Assembly (NCBI GenBank): GCA_944323705.1
Contig: CALUTM010000012.1
Location: 1 to 41,493, forward strand
Reading direction: 5' to 3'
DNA from: Candidatus Gastranaerophilales bacterium
Lineage (GTDB): Bacteria > Cyanobacteriota > Vampirovibrionia > Gastranaerophilales > Gastranaerophilaceae
DNA length: 41,493 nucleotides
How positions within the stretch are numbered: position 1 is the stretch's first letter; each line of letters begins with the position of its first letter. Both the position numbers and the translations under genes were made by a program. Below, one piece after another: positions 24,379 to 31,897 of the stretch. Under the pieces are notes generated by a model. That model was not told the origin of the DNA and ran no database searches. It worked only from the letters and a program-made list of their open reading frames with translations.

Positions 24379-25329
24379 TTATAATGATAACAAGCTCTCA
24401 GTCAACAAAAAATCACAGATTTCTTTTTCTAAGTTTACATTGTAATAATTATTAATCTCTTTTATAAAATAGCAAGGACTTGTCACATTAACTTCTATTA
24501 TCTTTCCATCAATGACGTCCAAGCCTGCCATCGGAATTCCCAAAGAATTAAGTTTTTTTGCAACAGGAGTAAAGTCCTCACGCTCTTGGGACGTTAATTC
24601 TTCGCCGGAAATAAAATTATCGTTATGAGTATTAAACTTAAAATCGTCATTTGAAGGTAATTTTTTAACACAATATTTGAGAACTTTATCTCCCAATGTC
24701 AGGACACGTTTATCTCCACGTTTAACCCCGGAAATAAAACTTTGAACCATTATCAGAGTTGTTTCGTTATTAGTCATTGTATTAATAATCGTTCTGGTAT
24801 TAGGATCCCCTTCGTAGAGGTACATAACTCCCGAGCCAAAACATCTGTTTAGAGGTTTCAGTACTATTTGTTTGTGCAAAGCCAAGAAAGCCTCTATATC
24901 CTTTAAAGAAGATGTCACCATATTATCCGACATAAGGTCTTTAAAATAAACACTGTGCAACTTTTCATTAAAATCCCTTATTGCTCTCGGCGAATTTACG
25001 ACTTTTGTAGAAACAAAATCAAAAATATAAGTAGCATTTATATAATCTATATCAACAGGAGGGTCGGGTCTAAACATAACCAAATCAAAATCGTTGATTG
25101 CCGTTTCAATTTTCACGTCTTTATAAAAAATATTACCCTTATCTGCAAAAGTTTCATAGCATTTTGTATATGCCGTATCTCCTCTTAGCAGCAGATTCGG
25201 GATTGTTGTAATATAGACTTCGTTTCTGTTTTCCAAAAACTCCTTGATTAACCAAAAATTGGTTACCAGATTATTAAATTCAAAATATTTCAGTTCTATT
25301 TTATCGATTACAAATAAGATTTTTTTCAT
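24379..25329 (-). CDS. gshB: Glutathione synthetase (prokaryotic ATP-grasp type)
   Basis: A 316-residue ATP-grasp ligase, exactly the length of Escherichia coli GshB, joining gamma-glutamylcysteine and glycine. Family blocks are FRPDPPVDIDYINATYI, KVVNSPRAIRDFNEKL, IVLKPLNRCFGSGV (ATP-binding lysine and glycine loop), the RGDKRVLTLG strand, and GLDVIDGKIIEVNVTSP with the metal-binding E and N. In-frame starts at 25359 (ATG) and 25365 (TTG) exist. MKKILFVID at 25329 matches the family start and lies 8 bases after a TAAATT box. No gshA partner gene is in the window. Confidence 0.88.
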   Translation of the reverse strand: MKKILFVIDKIELKYFEFNNLVTNFWLIKEFLENRNEVYITTIPNLLLRGDTAYTKCYETFADKGNIFYKDVKIETAINDFDLVMFRPDPPVDIDYINATYIFDFVSTKVVNSPRAIRDFNEKLHSVYFKDLMSDNMVTSSLKDIEAFLALHKQIVLKPLNRCFGSGVMYLYEGDPNTRTIINTMTNNETTLIMVQSFISGVKRGDKRVLTLGDKVLKYCVKKLPSNDDFKFNTHNDNFISGEELTSQEREDFTPVAKKLNSLGIPMAGLDVIDGKIIEVNVTSPCYFIKEINNYYNVNLEKEICDFLLTESLLSL

Positions 25330-25336
25330 AACATTC

Positions 25337-25365
25337 AATTTACCACCAACCAAATCCATATACAA
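25337..25365 (-). promoter_or_regulatory. Probable promoter of gshB
   Basis: On the minus strand: TTGTAT (25365-25360), 17-base spacer, TAAATT (25342-25337), 8 bases before the ATG. It is back to back with the promoter of the divergent metallophosphoesterase gene. The -10 is weak. Confidence 0.4.
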
Positions 25366-25366
25366 G

Positions 25367-25401
25367 TTGACTTGTTTACTAAAAATGAATTATTATAAAA
25401 T
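25367..25401 (+). promoter_or_regulatory. Promoter of the metallophosphoesterase operon
   Basis: TTGACT at 25367-25372 with TATTAT 18 bases later (25391-25396). The overlapping TAAAAT (25396-25401) is 8 bases before the ATG at 25409, with a weak TTGTTT 18 bases upstream of it. A small aagg also precedes the ATG, so the start may be leadered or leaderless. Confidence 0.45.
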
Positions 25402-25408
25402 ACAAGGT

Positions 25409-26389
25409 ATGAAACGTTACAGGAAAGAGAAAAAGGAATCTTTTTTTTCAAAAATTGTTAATTTTATATTGACAATCATAATAGCCTGTGCAATCGGCTC
25501 ACAAGTATGTACGGCAGCCAATAACAACCTGAGAATAGCCCAGGTAAGTGATGCACATTTTTCTTCCTTTGAAGATAACACCTCGTATAAATTTTTAAAA
25601 AAATCGGGTGATTTATTAAACGACGTGATATTTCAAATTAACACCTCAGGGCCTTACGATTTTGTAATATTCACCGGAGACTTAATTAATGTCCCAAAAG
25701 TCAGTGAGCTTGAAATATTCACATCTCACGTACAGAATTTAATTTATCCCTGGTATGCAATCGACGGAAACCACGACATCTCAATTGACGGCCCGCTAAC
25801 TAAAAGAAAGTTTTTGGATGTCTTGTCAAACGTCAATGACAATATGAATCAAAAAAATATTTACTATGCCTTTACCCCCAAGAAAGGATTCAGAGTAATT
25901 TGCCTTGATTCTATAATTGACTATAAACTCACTGCCAACGGAGAAATCTCCAATGAACAGTTTTTATGGCTCCAGGAGGAACTCACCAAATACGAAAACG
26001 ATATAGTAATTGTTTGTACTCATGTCCCGATTATTGAGCCGTATTCAAGTTCCAGTCACAAAATGCTTAATGAATATGAGGTAAGAAAGCTTCTTAAAAC
26101 CCACAAGAATCCTATTATAGTGCTTCAAGGACATTATCATACGACAAAAATAAAGCAGGATGATAATATGCTGGTAATTTCCTGCCCTTCACTGGTAACA
26201 TATCCTAATGCATTTAGAGTAATTAATATACATTCAAACAAAAACAGAACCTTAGTTGATGTATACTTAAAAGAGACGAACCTTAAGGATATACAGGCAC
26301 GTTCAAAAATGCGTCTTATGGGGTCTGAAAGACTATACGGAGATGAAAACGACAGAAATGCAAGCTTTAAATTAGGAAGGAAAGAGTAA
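25409..26389 (+). CDS. Exported or anchored calcineurin-like metallophosphoesterase
   Basis: A 326-residue protein. A basic N-terminus is followed by a membrane segment (IVNFILTIIIACAIGSQVCTA), then a metallophosphoesterase fold with the metal ligands in order: QVSDAHF, FTGDLIN, DGNHDIS, VCTHVPI and QGHYHTT. The class hydrolyses phosphodiesters or monoesters (cyclic nucleotides, nucleotide sugars, phospholipids); the substrate cannot be told from the sequence. The frame is open 55 codons further upstream, but that part is antisense to gshB and not coding-like. MKRYRKEKK at 25409 is preceded by a promoter and aagg. It is coupled to the next gene by TAATG. Confidence 0.8.
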   Translation: MKRYRKEKKESFFSKIVNFILTIIIACAIGSQVCTAANNNLRIAQVSDAHFSSFEDNTSYKFLKKSGDLLNDVIFQINTSGPYDFVIFTGDLINVPKVSELEIFTSHVQNLIYPWYAIDGNHDISIDGPLTKRKFLDVLSNVNDNMNQKNIYYAFTPKKGFRVICLDSIIDYKLTANGEISNEQFLWLQEELTKYENDIVIVCTHVPIIEPYSSSSHKMLNEYEVRKLLKTHKNPIIVLQGHYHTTKIKQDDNMLVISCPSLVTYPNAFRVINIHSNKNRTLVDVYLKETNLKDIQARSKMRLMGSERLYGDENDRNASFKLGRKE

Positions 26390-27318
26390 TGGATGAATTT
26401 AAAATCAAATTCAGAGGTGTAAGAGGAAGTTACCCGGTTGCGGACAAAGATTTTTTGAAGTACGGAGGTAATACCTCATGTGTTGAGGTTCGCGTCGGAG
26501 GACATTTAATAATTCTTGATGCGGGTACGGGTTTAATAAGTCTCGGGAATGAATTGATGCAAAAATACATTGAATCAGGAACAACCATTAGTGACAGAAC
26601 TCCTGTAAGATGCACTATCTTATTAAGTCATATCCATCTTGACCATATTCAGGGCTTTCCGTTCTTCAGACCTTGTCATTTGGCTTCTACGAGAATGTGT
26701 ATGATGGGCGGAGTAAATTACAACGAAACTCTTGAGCAGGAGCTTGCCAAACTTCTTTTTACAAAATCGTTCCCGCTTGATTTGGGTGACATTGCGGCTG
26801 ACTTAAGAATAATGGATTTGAATGAAACAAACTATATAATATTCAAAAAAGGCGAGGAAATACCGAATGTCATCAGAGTTAATGATTTAAAAGAGGGAGA
26901 TTATAACGATGAAGACGTTGTAATTACCTGCTACAAATCATACGCCCACCCGCAGAACGGAGTATTTATATATAGGATTGCTTACAAAGGCAAAACACTT
27001 GTATACGCTACCGACAAAGAAAGTTACCCCGGAGGCGACAAAAAGCTTGTTAAATTTGCCAAAGAATGTGATTTAATTATACACGACGCTCAATATTCAA
27101 CAGAGGACTACTTGAGTATTTATGTTCCCAAACAAGGGTTTGGACATTCGACTTTTGAAATGGCACTTGAATGCAAGCAGCAAGTTGGAGCTAAAAAAAT
27201 GGTATTCTTCCATTATGATCCCGGATACAATGACGAAAAATTGGATGCTTTGGCGGAAGAATACGCTTCTGAAGATGCTATTTTTGCATACGAAGGCTTA
27301 GAAATAGATTTACTATGA
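26389..27318 (+). CDS. MBL-fold metallo-hydrolase
   Basis: A 309-residue metallo-beta-lactamase-fold enzyme. It starts with FRGVRGSYPV and a KYGGNTSCVEV block, followed by LDAGTGL and the metal motif SHIHLDHIQG (HxHxDH). Later ligand strands include SYAHPQNGVFIYRI, YATDKESY, HDAQYSTEDY and FGHSTFEMA. The block order with NTSC and HxHxDH is that of PhnP/RNase Z-like and class II cyclic-nucleotide phosphodiesterase-like hydrolases. It is cytoplasmic. The substrate could be a cyclic nucleotide or phosphodiester. It is translated by coupling to the metallophosphoesterase gene and followed by a TPR gene overlapping by 4 bases. Confidence 0.8.
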   Translation: MDEFKIKFRGVRGSYPVADKDFLKYGGNTSCVEVRVGGHLIILDAGTGLISLGNELMQKYIESGTTISDRTPVRCTILLSHIHLDHIQGFPFFRPCHLASTRMCMMGGVNYNETLEQELAKLLFTKSFPLDLGDIAADLRIMDLNETNYIIFKKGEEIPNVIRVNDLKEGDYNDEDVVITCYKSYAHPQNGVFIYRIAYKGKTLVYATDKESYPGGDKKLVKFAKECDLIIHDAQYSTEDYLSIYVPKQGFGHSTFEMALECKQQVGAKKMVFFHYDPGYNDEKLDALAEEYASEDAIFAYEGLEIDLL

Positions 27319-27866
27319 AAAAAATAATTTGCTTGCTTTTATTTTTAACACTTATCATTTGTTCGGGCTACAAAAAGCCGTACAAGTATACTATTGATGC
27401 GGGTAAAGATGCTTTTTATCATAATAATGTAGGCTTGAATTACCTGAAAGACAGAATTTATTATGCGGCAATTCAGGAATTCAAAATTGCCATTCAACTA
27501 AGCCCAAATAGTCAGGCAACTGCGATTTTTAAGAATAATCTCGGAGAAACATACAATTTTATAGGATATCCCGATATGGCAAGAGTTTGCTTTGAAGATG
27601 CCATAAAATTGTACGGATTGAATTTTAAATACTATCAAAATCTTGTAGAATGCTACCAAACTCTCGGCATAACACAGAGTAAAATAAGGGAATACAAGGA
27701 TAGCAAAAACCCTTATGAAAGAATACAATTGGGGCTTTTATACATTCAAAGCGGAGAGACCAGAAAAGGAGTAAATACGCTCGACGAACTTTGTATGGAA
27801 GAGCCGGACCTGCTGATTACACCTGCGATTCGACAATACCTCAAGGAAGTAACCTCTAAGCTTTAA
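27315..27866 (+). CDS. Exported TPR protein, possible lipoprotein
   Basis: A 183-residue protein with a short signal (MKKIICLLLFLTLIICSG). The cysteine after LII is placed like a lipobox cysteine, but Ile before it makes lipidation uncertain. Three TPR-like repeats follow (DRIYYAAIQEFKIAIQLSPN, NLGETYNFIGYPDMARVCFE and VECYQTLGITQSKI). It is the third gene of the metallophosphoesterase operon, with an ATGA overlap. It is likely periplasmic or membrane-attached and a binding or assembly helper. Its 3' end lies 10 bases from a convergent gene. Confidence 0.65.
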   Translation: MKKIICLLLFLTLIICSGYKKPYKYTIDAGKDAFYHNNVGLNYLKDRIYYAAIQEFKIAIQLSPNSQATAIFKNNLGETYNFIGYPDMARVCFEDAIKLYGLNFKYYQNLVECYQTLGITQSKIREYKDSKNPYERIQLGLLYIQSGETRKGVNTLDELCMEEPDLLITPAIRQYLKEVTSKL

Positions 27867-27876
27867 CTTTAAAGTA

Positions 27877-28404
27877 TCACTTTAAATATTGCCTCATTAT
27901 AGCGGCAATTCCTCTGTTAAAAAAGGCTCCAACCTCTTTGAAATTACGATTTAATACTGCGTGCGGGGCAATTTTAGTAGCAACCATTTGATTACTTACT
28001 TCTGCAAGCGTTTTAACAATTTTTTGAAAAACTTTCACGTAATCTGTGTCTTTTATAAATGTATCGCTATTCGCCATTTGTCTTGTTATACTCGCAAGCA
28101 AAGTATAAGCTTTTACTGCAAGTTTTTCTTCTTTCGGAGAGTTTAAATTCCTTAATTCATCTCCAAAAAACATTGATTTGTCGTCCAAATACAAATAATC
28201 TGCCCTGTGTGTTCGGTTGTGCATAAGCATAATCGTATCTTGAACATCATCAATTCCCATTTCTTTTTGCAACTGCTTCCATTTTGTAAGATCAGGACTT
28301 CCCTCATCCGTCAACTGGACTGCCACATAAGCAATCCCCGTACCGTCACCGTACGAAAATTTTTCTACTATAGGATTTTTATAACCTCTAAAACTTATAT
28401 TCAT
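27877..28404 (-). CDS. Hypothetical protein with N-terminal NISFRG motif
   Basis: A 175-residue protein that I do not recognise. It begins MNISFRGYKN, a short beta-type opening that I associate with many lineage-specific proteins of gut cyanobacterial relatives. A compact domain (VAVQLTDEGSPDLTKWKQL, then HNRTHRADYLYLDDKSMFFG) and a long helical C-terminus (about 90-175) follow. There is no signal peptide or membrane segment. It is transcribed divergently from the MEMO1-AMMECR1 gene. TTTAAT lies 7 bases before the ATG, and aggtgg is too far away (about 15 bases) to be a normal ribosome site. Confidence 0.5.
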   Translation of the reverse strand: MNISFRGYKNPIVEKFSYGDGTGIAYVAVQLTDEGSPDLTKWKQLQKEMGIDDVQDTIMLMHNRTHRADYLYLDDKSMFFGDELRNLNSPKEEKLAVKAYTLLASITRQMANSDTFIKDTDYVKVFQKIVKTLAEVSNQMVATKIAPHAVLNRNFKEVGAFFNRGIAAIMRQYLK

Positions 28405-28433
28405 ACCATCATTAAACCACCTAAAAATAAATT

Positions 28434-28462
28434 TTGCTATTAAATAAAAATTATTATAGAAT
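28434..28462 (+). promoter_or_regulatory. Promoter of the MEMO1-AMMECR1 fusion gene (leaderless geometry)
   Basis: TTGCTA (28434-28439), 17-base spacer, TAGAAT (28457-28462). The ATG at 28469 is 7 bases after the -10 box, and there is no Shine-Dalgarno sequence. Confidence 0.5.
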
Positions 28463-28468
28463 ATTTTT

Positions 28469-29842
28469 ATGAATAAGAAGGCTGTTTATGCAGGAAGTTT
28501 TTATCCGCAAGATCCCGAAGAATTAAATAAGTTATTAGATTCCTACAAAGAGGACAGGCTGGTTGAGTACCGTTCAAAAGCCATAATAGTACCACATGCA
28601 GGATATATGTATTCTGGTCATGCTGCAATGGCAGGATTTCAGTATTTGGAGCCGGGAGAAAATATATTCATAATAGCCCCATCACACCACGAGAGCTTTA
28701 ATAATATAGCCATGCCGGAATACACATTTTTCGAGACACCTCTGGGGAATTTGGAAGTCAACAATCGCCTGATTGCCGAAATTGCAGAAAATTTTCCCTG
28801 TATAATTGCAGATGAAGTCTTTGATAAAGAACATGCAATCGAAGTTCAGCTTCCTTTTCTTCAGAACCTTTTTTACCCGCACAGACAGAGTGCAGCCGAT
28901 TTTGTAAAAAATCTGAAAAAAATAGGGAGAAAAATCAGAATTGTCCCTATCCTTACAGGAAATTGCGATTACCGTCTTATATCAGACTTAATCTCAACTT
29001 ACTGGGAGAATTCTTCTTTTGTAATATCCTCCGACCTGAGCCATTATTATACCCTTCAACAGTGCAGACAAATAGATACGTATACGGCTACCATAATTGA
29101 GACAGGCAGAATTGAGTTTTTACAGCAGCCGCAGGCTTGCGGATTAATCGGCATTAAAGGACTGGTGGATTTTGCCAATAATAACGACTGCACAATGATT
29201 AGGGCAGAAATGTATAATTCCGGCGATATAAGCCCGGAGAAAGATAAAGTAGTCGGTTACGGTTCCTGGTTTTTGTATCCCGGCTCAAGAAATGATTTTA
29301 TAGAAAAAAACTATTCCAAATACGTTTTGGAAACTGCAAAAAAAAGTATAATATCGGAAATGAACGGAGAAGAGTACATTCCTCGTCAAATTCCTTCGGT
29401 GCTGACAGAATACGGAGCGTCTTTCGTTACCTTAAAACTTAACGGGGAATTAAGAGGTTGTATCGGCTCTATTTATCCGACAAAACCGCTTATTTTAGAC
29501 ATTATAGATAATGCAGCCAATGCTGCCTTCAGGGATTCCCGATTTGCCCCTTTGGGAGAAGAAGAACTCGACAGACTGGAGCTTTCGGTCTCAATACTGT
29601 CTGCCATTGAACGGATTAATTTTAAAGACGAACGAGACTTGCTCTCTAAAATTTATCCGCATGGGGTAATTATTGCGGAAAAAGATAAAAGAGCCGTGTA
29701 CCTGCCTGTTGTATGGGAACAGCTTCCTGATAGAGAAATTTTTCTTAACTCCCTAAAAGAGAAAGCCGGGCTTCCGCCGAATTATTTCTCTAAAACAATT
29801 GAAGCATACAAGTTCAGTGCCACAAGTATCAGTGCTTATTAG
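28469..29842 (+). CDS. MEMO1-AMMECR1 fusion (AmmeMemoRadiSam system proteins B and A)
   Basis: A 457-residue two-domain protein. Residues about 1-265 are a MEMO1-type fold with the metal-site histidines (VPHAGYMYSG near His43, APSHHESF near His73, SSDLSHYY). Residues about 285-457 are an AMMECR1 domain with the signature LKLNGELRGCIGS and the FRDSRFAPL block. In bacteria and archaea these domains occur with a radical SAM partner (AmrS), forming a predicted but poorly understood modification system. Here B and A are one polypeptide and no AmrS gene is adjacent; the radical SAM gene 12 kb away is of the YhcC type. The 3' end overlaps the convergent galE by 14 bases. Confidence 0.9.
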   Translation: MNKKAVYAGSFYPQDPEELNKLLDSYKEDRLVEYRSKAIIVPHAGYMYSGHAAMAGFQYLEPGENIFIIAPSHHESFNNIAMPEYTFFETPLGNLEVNNRLIAEIAENFPCIIADEVFDKEHAIEVQLPFLQNLFYPHRQSAADFVKNLKKIGRKIRIVPILTGNCDYRLISDLISTYWENSSFVISSDLSHYYTLQQCRQIDTYTATIIETGRIEFLQQPQACGLIGIKGLVDFANNNDCTMIRAEMYNSGDISPEKDKVVGYGSWFLYPGSRNDFIEKNYSKYVLETAKKSIISEMNGEEYIPRQIPSVLTEYGASFVTLKLNGELRGCIGSIYPTKPLILDIIDNAANAAFRDSRFAPLGEEELDRLELSVSILSAIERINFKDERDLLSKIYPHGVIIAEKDKRAVYLPVVWEQLPDREIFLNSLKEKAGLPPNYFSKTIEAYKFSATSISAY

Positions 29843-30809
29843 ATATTGTATAATTGTATGCCGTTTTTACACTGTATTCCAAATCCTTCTCAGGCTGCCA
29901 ATTTAAAATACGTTTTGCCTTCTTATTTTCGGCAAGGAGTACAGCAGGGTCTCCGGCTCTTGCAGGAAAAACCTCTAGCGGGATTGTCACGCCTTTTACC
30001 TTTTCACAAATATTAAAGACTTCTTTAACACTGTTTCCCTCTGATGTTCCCAAATTAAAACAATCGGTTTGACCACCGTTATTCAAATATTCCAGTGCCC
30101 GTATATGTGCAAGAGCCAAGTCCTCGACATTTATGTAATCCCTTACACAGGTTCCGTCTTTTGTATCGTAATCCGTTCCAAACATTTTAAAAGTTTTTTC
30201 CGAATCCGCATTTAATATATTGGGGATAAGATGTGTCTCAGGCTCGTGCCATTCCCCGATTTCCGCATCCGAATCCGCACCGACTGCATTAAAATATCTC
30301 AGGCTTACGGACTTAAAACCGTAGGCTTTGTCATAATCTTTGAGTATCCTCTCTATCATTAACTTTGTATTTCCGTAAGGATTAATCGGATTTTGCGGAT
30401 GATTTTCGTCTATCGGAATGTACTCCGGCTCACCATATACTGCGGCAGTTGACGAAAATACCATCTTTTTTACATCAAACTCTAACATTGCATTTAAAAG
30501 ATTTAAAGTGCCATAAATGTTGTTATAATAATATTTTTGAGGATTACTTACACTTTCTGCGACCTGAGAAAACGCAGCAAAATGCACAACAGCATCAATT
30601 TTGTTTACAAGAAAAGCACCTCTTATCTCATCCAAATTCTTTAAATTTCCTTGAACAAACTTTAGTTTGCCGTATTTCTTTAAAATTTCCACGGTTTCTG
30701 TGTGACCTGTCTCAAGGCTGTCAAATATAACAACCTCTTTTCCTTTCTTCAAAAGGAGTTTAACCAAATGACTCCCTATATAACCGGCTCCGCCCGTCAC
30801 TAAAATCAT
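29829..30809 (-). CDS. galE: UDP-glucose 4-epimerase
   Basis: A 326-residue extended short-chain dehydrogenase that interconverts UDP-glucose and UDP-galactose (or the GlcNAc pair). It has the NAD motif VTGGAGYIGSHLVKLL, the catalytic Ser and YxxxK in FSSTAAVYGEP and INPYGNTKLMIE, the SLRYFNAVGA block, and the late GDPAVLLAEN region. All are GalE-typical, and the length is normal. It supplies sugars for surface glycans. Its start overlaps the end of recF by 4 bases (ATGA), so it is the third gene of the helicase-recF-galE operon. Confidence 0.92.
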   Translation of the reverse strand: MILVTGGAGYIGSHLVKLLLKKGKEVVIFDSLETGHTETVEILKKYGKLKFVQGNLKNLDEIRGAFLVNKIDAVVHFAAFSQVAESVSNPQKYYYNNIYGTLNLLNAMLEFDVKKMVFSSTAAVYGEPEYIPIDENHPQNPINPYGNTKLMIERILKDYDKAYGFKSVSLRYFNAVGADSDAEIGEWHEPETHLIPNILNADSEKTFKMFGTDYDTKDGTCVRDYINVEDLALAHIRALEYLNNGGQTDCFNLGTSEGNSVKEVFNICEKVKGVTIPLEVFPARAGDPAVLLAENKKAKRILNWQPEKDLEYSVKTAYNYTISNKH

Positions 30810-31885
30810 ACAACTTTCCCTCCGCCAACCTTATATATTATAACATCTTTTAAAAATTCTTCCTCAAATAATAAGGTATCAACAGACGTTATAATTGTTT
30901 GAGTATCATTATCTATCGATTTAAGAAGATAGTTTTGCCTTGCTTCGTCTAGTTCCGCAAGAACGTCATCAAGAAGAAGTATTGGAGAAAAACCCGTTTT
31001 TTCCTTTATAATTGCAAGTTCAGAAAGCTTAAGAGCAAGTACTAAAGTTCTCTGTTGACCCTGAGAAGCAAATTTCGTCGCGTCAGCATCATTTATATAA
31101 AATTCTATATCATCCCTGTGCGGTCCGACACATGCCTGACGTCTTGCAAATTCTTCTCTTCGATGTTCAGCCAACTTTGTCCGCAGGTATTCACAAATTG
31201 CTTCAATATCCGTTTCGGGACAGGTATAATTAATTGACAATTTTTCGGAATCGCTTATTATATGGTGCCTTTCAAAAGCGATTAATTCCAACTCCTTAAG
31301 GAATTTTTTTCGCAAAAATATAATATTTGCCCCCGTGATAACCAGTTGTTCATTATAAATATCCAAAAGAGCTTCATCTACATATTCATTTTTTAAAAGA
31401 TTATTTTTTTGAATCCTTATTTTATCATATTTTGAAAGCCTTTCATCATAGGCGGGATAGATTTGCGAAATTGCTCTATCGAGCCATTCCCTCCTGTCTT
31501 GAGGAGAACCTCGCAAAAGCAGCAAATCCCTGGTCGAAAAAAGCACTGTCTTAACAACCTGTTTAAAATCCCGCGGTGAAGATTTCACCTTATTTATTCT
31601 TGCTTCGCGTTTCTTCTCCGTATCGTAAGTATAATCAAGCTCTATATCGGTATGATTTTTTTCAATACCCGCATTTATCTCAAAGCGTTCCGCACCGAAT
31701 TTGATTAAATCCGACATTACCGATGTCCTTGGACTCTTTAGTGCCGATAAAAAATATATGCTCTCAAGAATATTTGTCTTACCCTGGGCATTCTTCCCGA
31801 TAATAAGAATTTTCCGGCTCTCGAGATTCAAATTAATACTTTCGAGGTTTCTATAATTCTTAAGCCCCAATCTTACAATTCTCAT
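30806..31885 (-). CDS. recF: DNA replication and repair protein RecF
   Basis: A 359-residue SMC-like ATPase that loads RecA at gaps with RecO and RecR. It starts MRIVRLGLKNYRNLESINLN. Walker A is GKNAQGKTN (about 31-39), the RecF block LSALKSPRTSVMSDLIKFGA follows, the signature is FASQGQQRTLVLALKL, and Walker B is ILLLDDVLAELDEARQ. The length and order are standard. It is not next to dnaA/dnaN/gyrB here. Its ATG lies 7 bases after a TATACT box, so it may also be transcribed separately from the upstream helicase, 12 bases away. Confidence 0.93.
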   Translation of the reverse strand: MRIVRLGLKNYRNLESINLNLESRKILIIGKNAQGKTNILESIYFLSALKSPRTSVMSDLIKFGAERFEINAGIEKNHTDIELDYTYDTEKKREARINKVKSSPRDFKQVVKTVLFSTRDLLLLRGSPQDRREWLDRAISQIYPAYDERLSKYDKIRIQKNNLLKNEYVDEALLDIYNEQLVITGANIIFLRKKFLKELELIAFERHHIISDSEKLSINYTCPETDIEAICEYLRTKLAEHRREEFARRQACVGPHRDDIEFYINDADATKFASQGQQRTLVLALKLSELAIIKEKTGFSPILLLDDVLAELDEARQNYLLKSIDNDTQTIITSVDTLLFEEEFLKDVIIYKVGGGKVV

Positions 31886-31891
31886 AGCTTA

Positions 31892-31897
31892 AGTATA
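31892..31897 (-). promoter_or_regulatory. Possible internal -10 box for recF-galE
   Basis: TATACT on the minus strand, 7 bases before the recF ATG and just after the helicase stop. No good -35 is visible (CTGTTG at 17 bases). It matches the -10 spacing of other genes in the window. Confidence 0.35.

Noticed and set aside
25244-25408. N-terminal 55-codon extension of the metallophosphoesterase
   Set aside because: Antisense to the conserved start of gshB, and placed upstream of the promoter and aagg site that serve ATG 25409.
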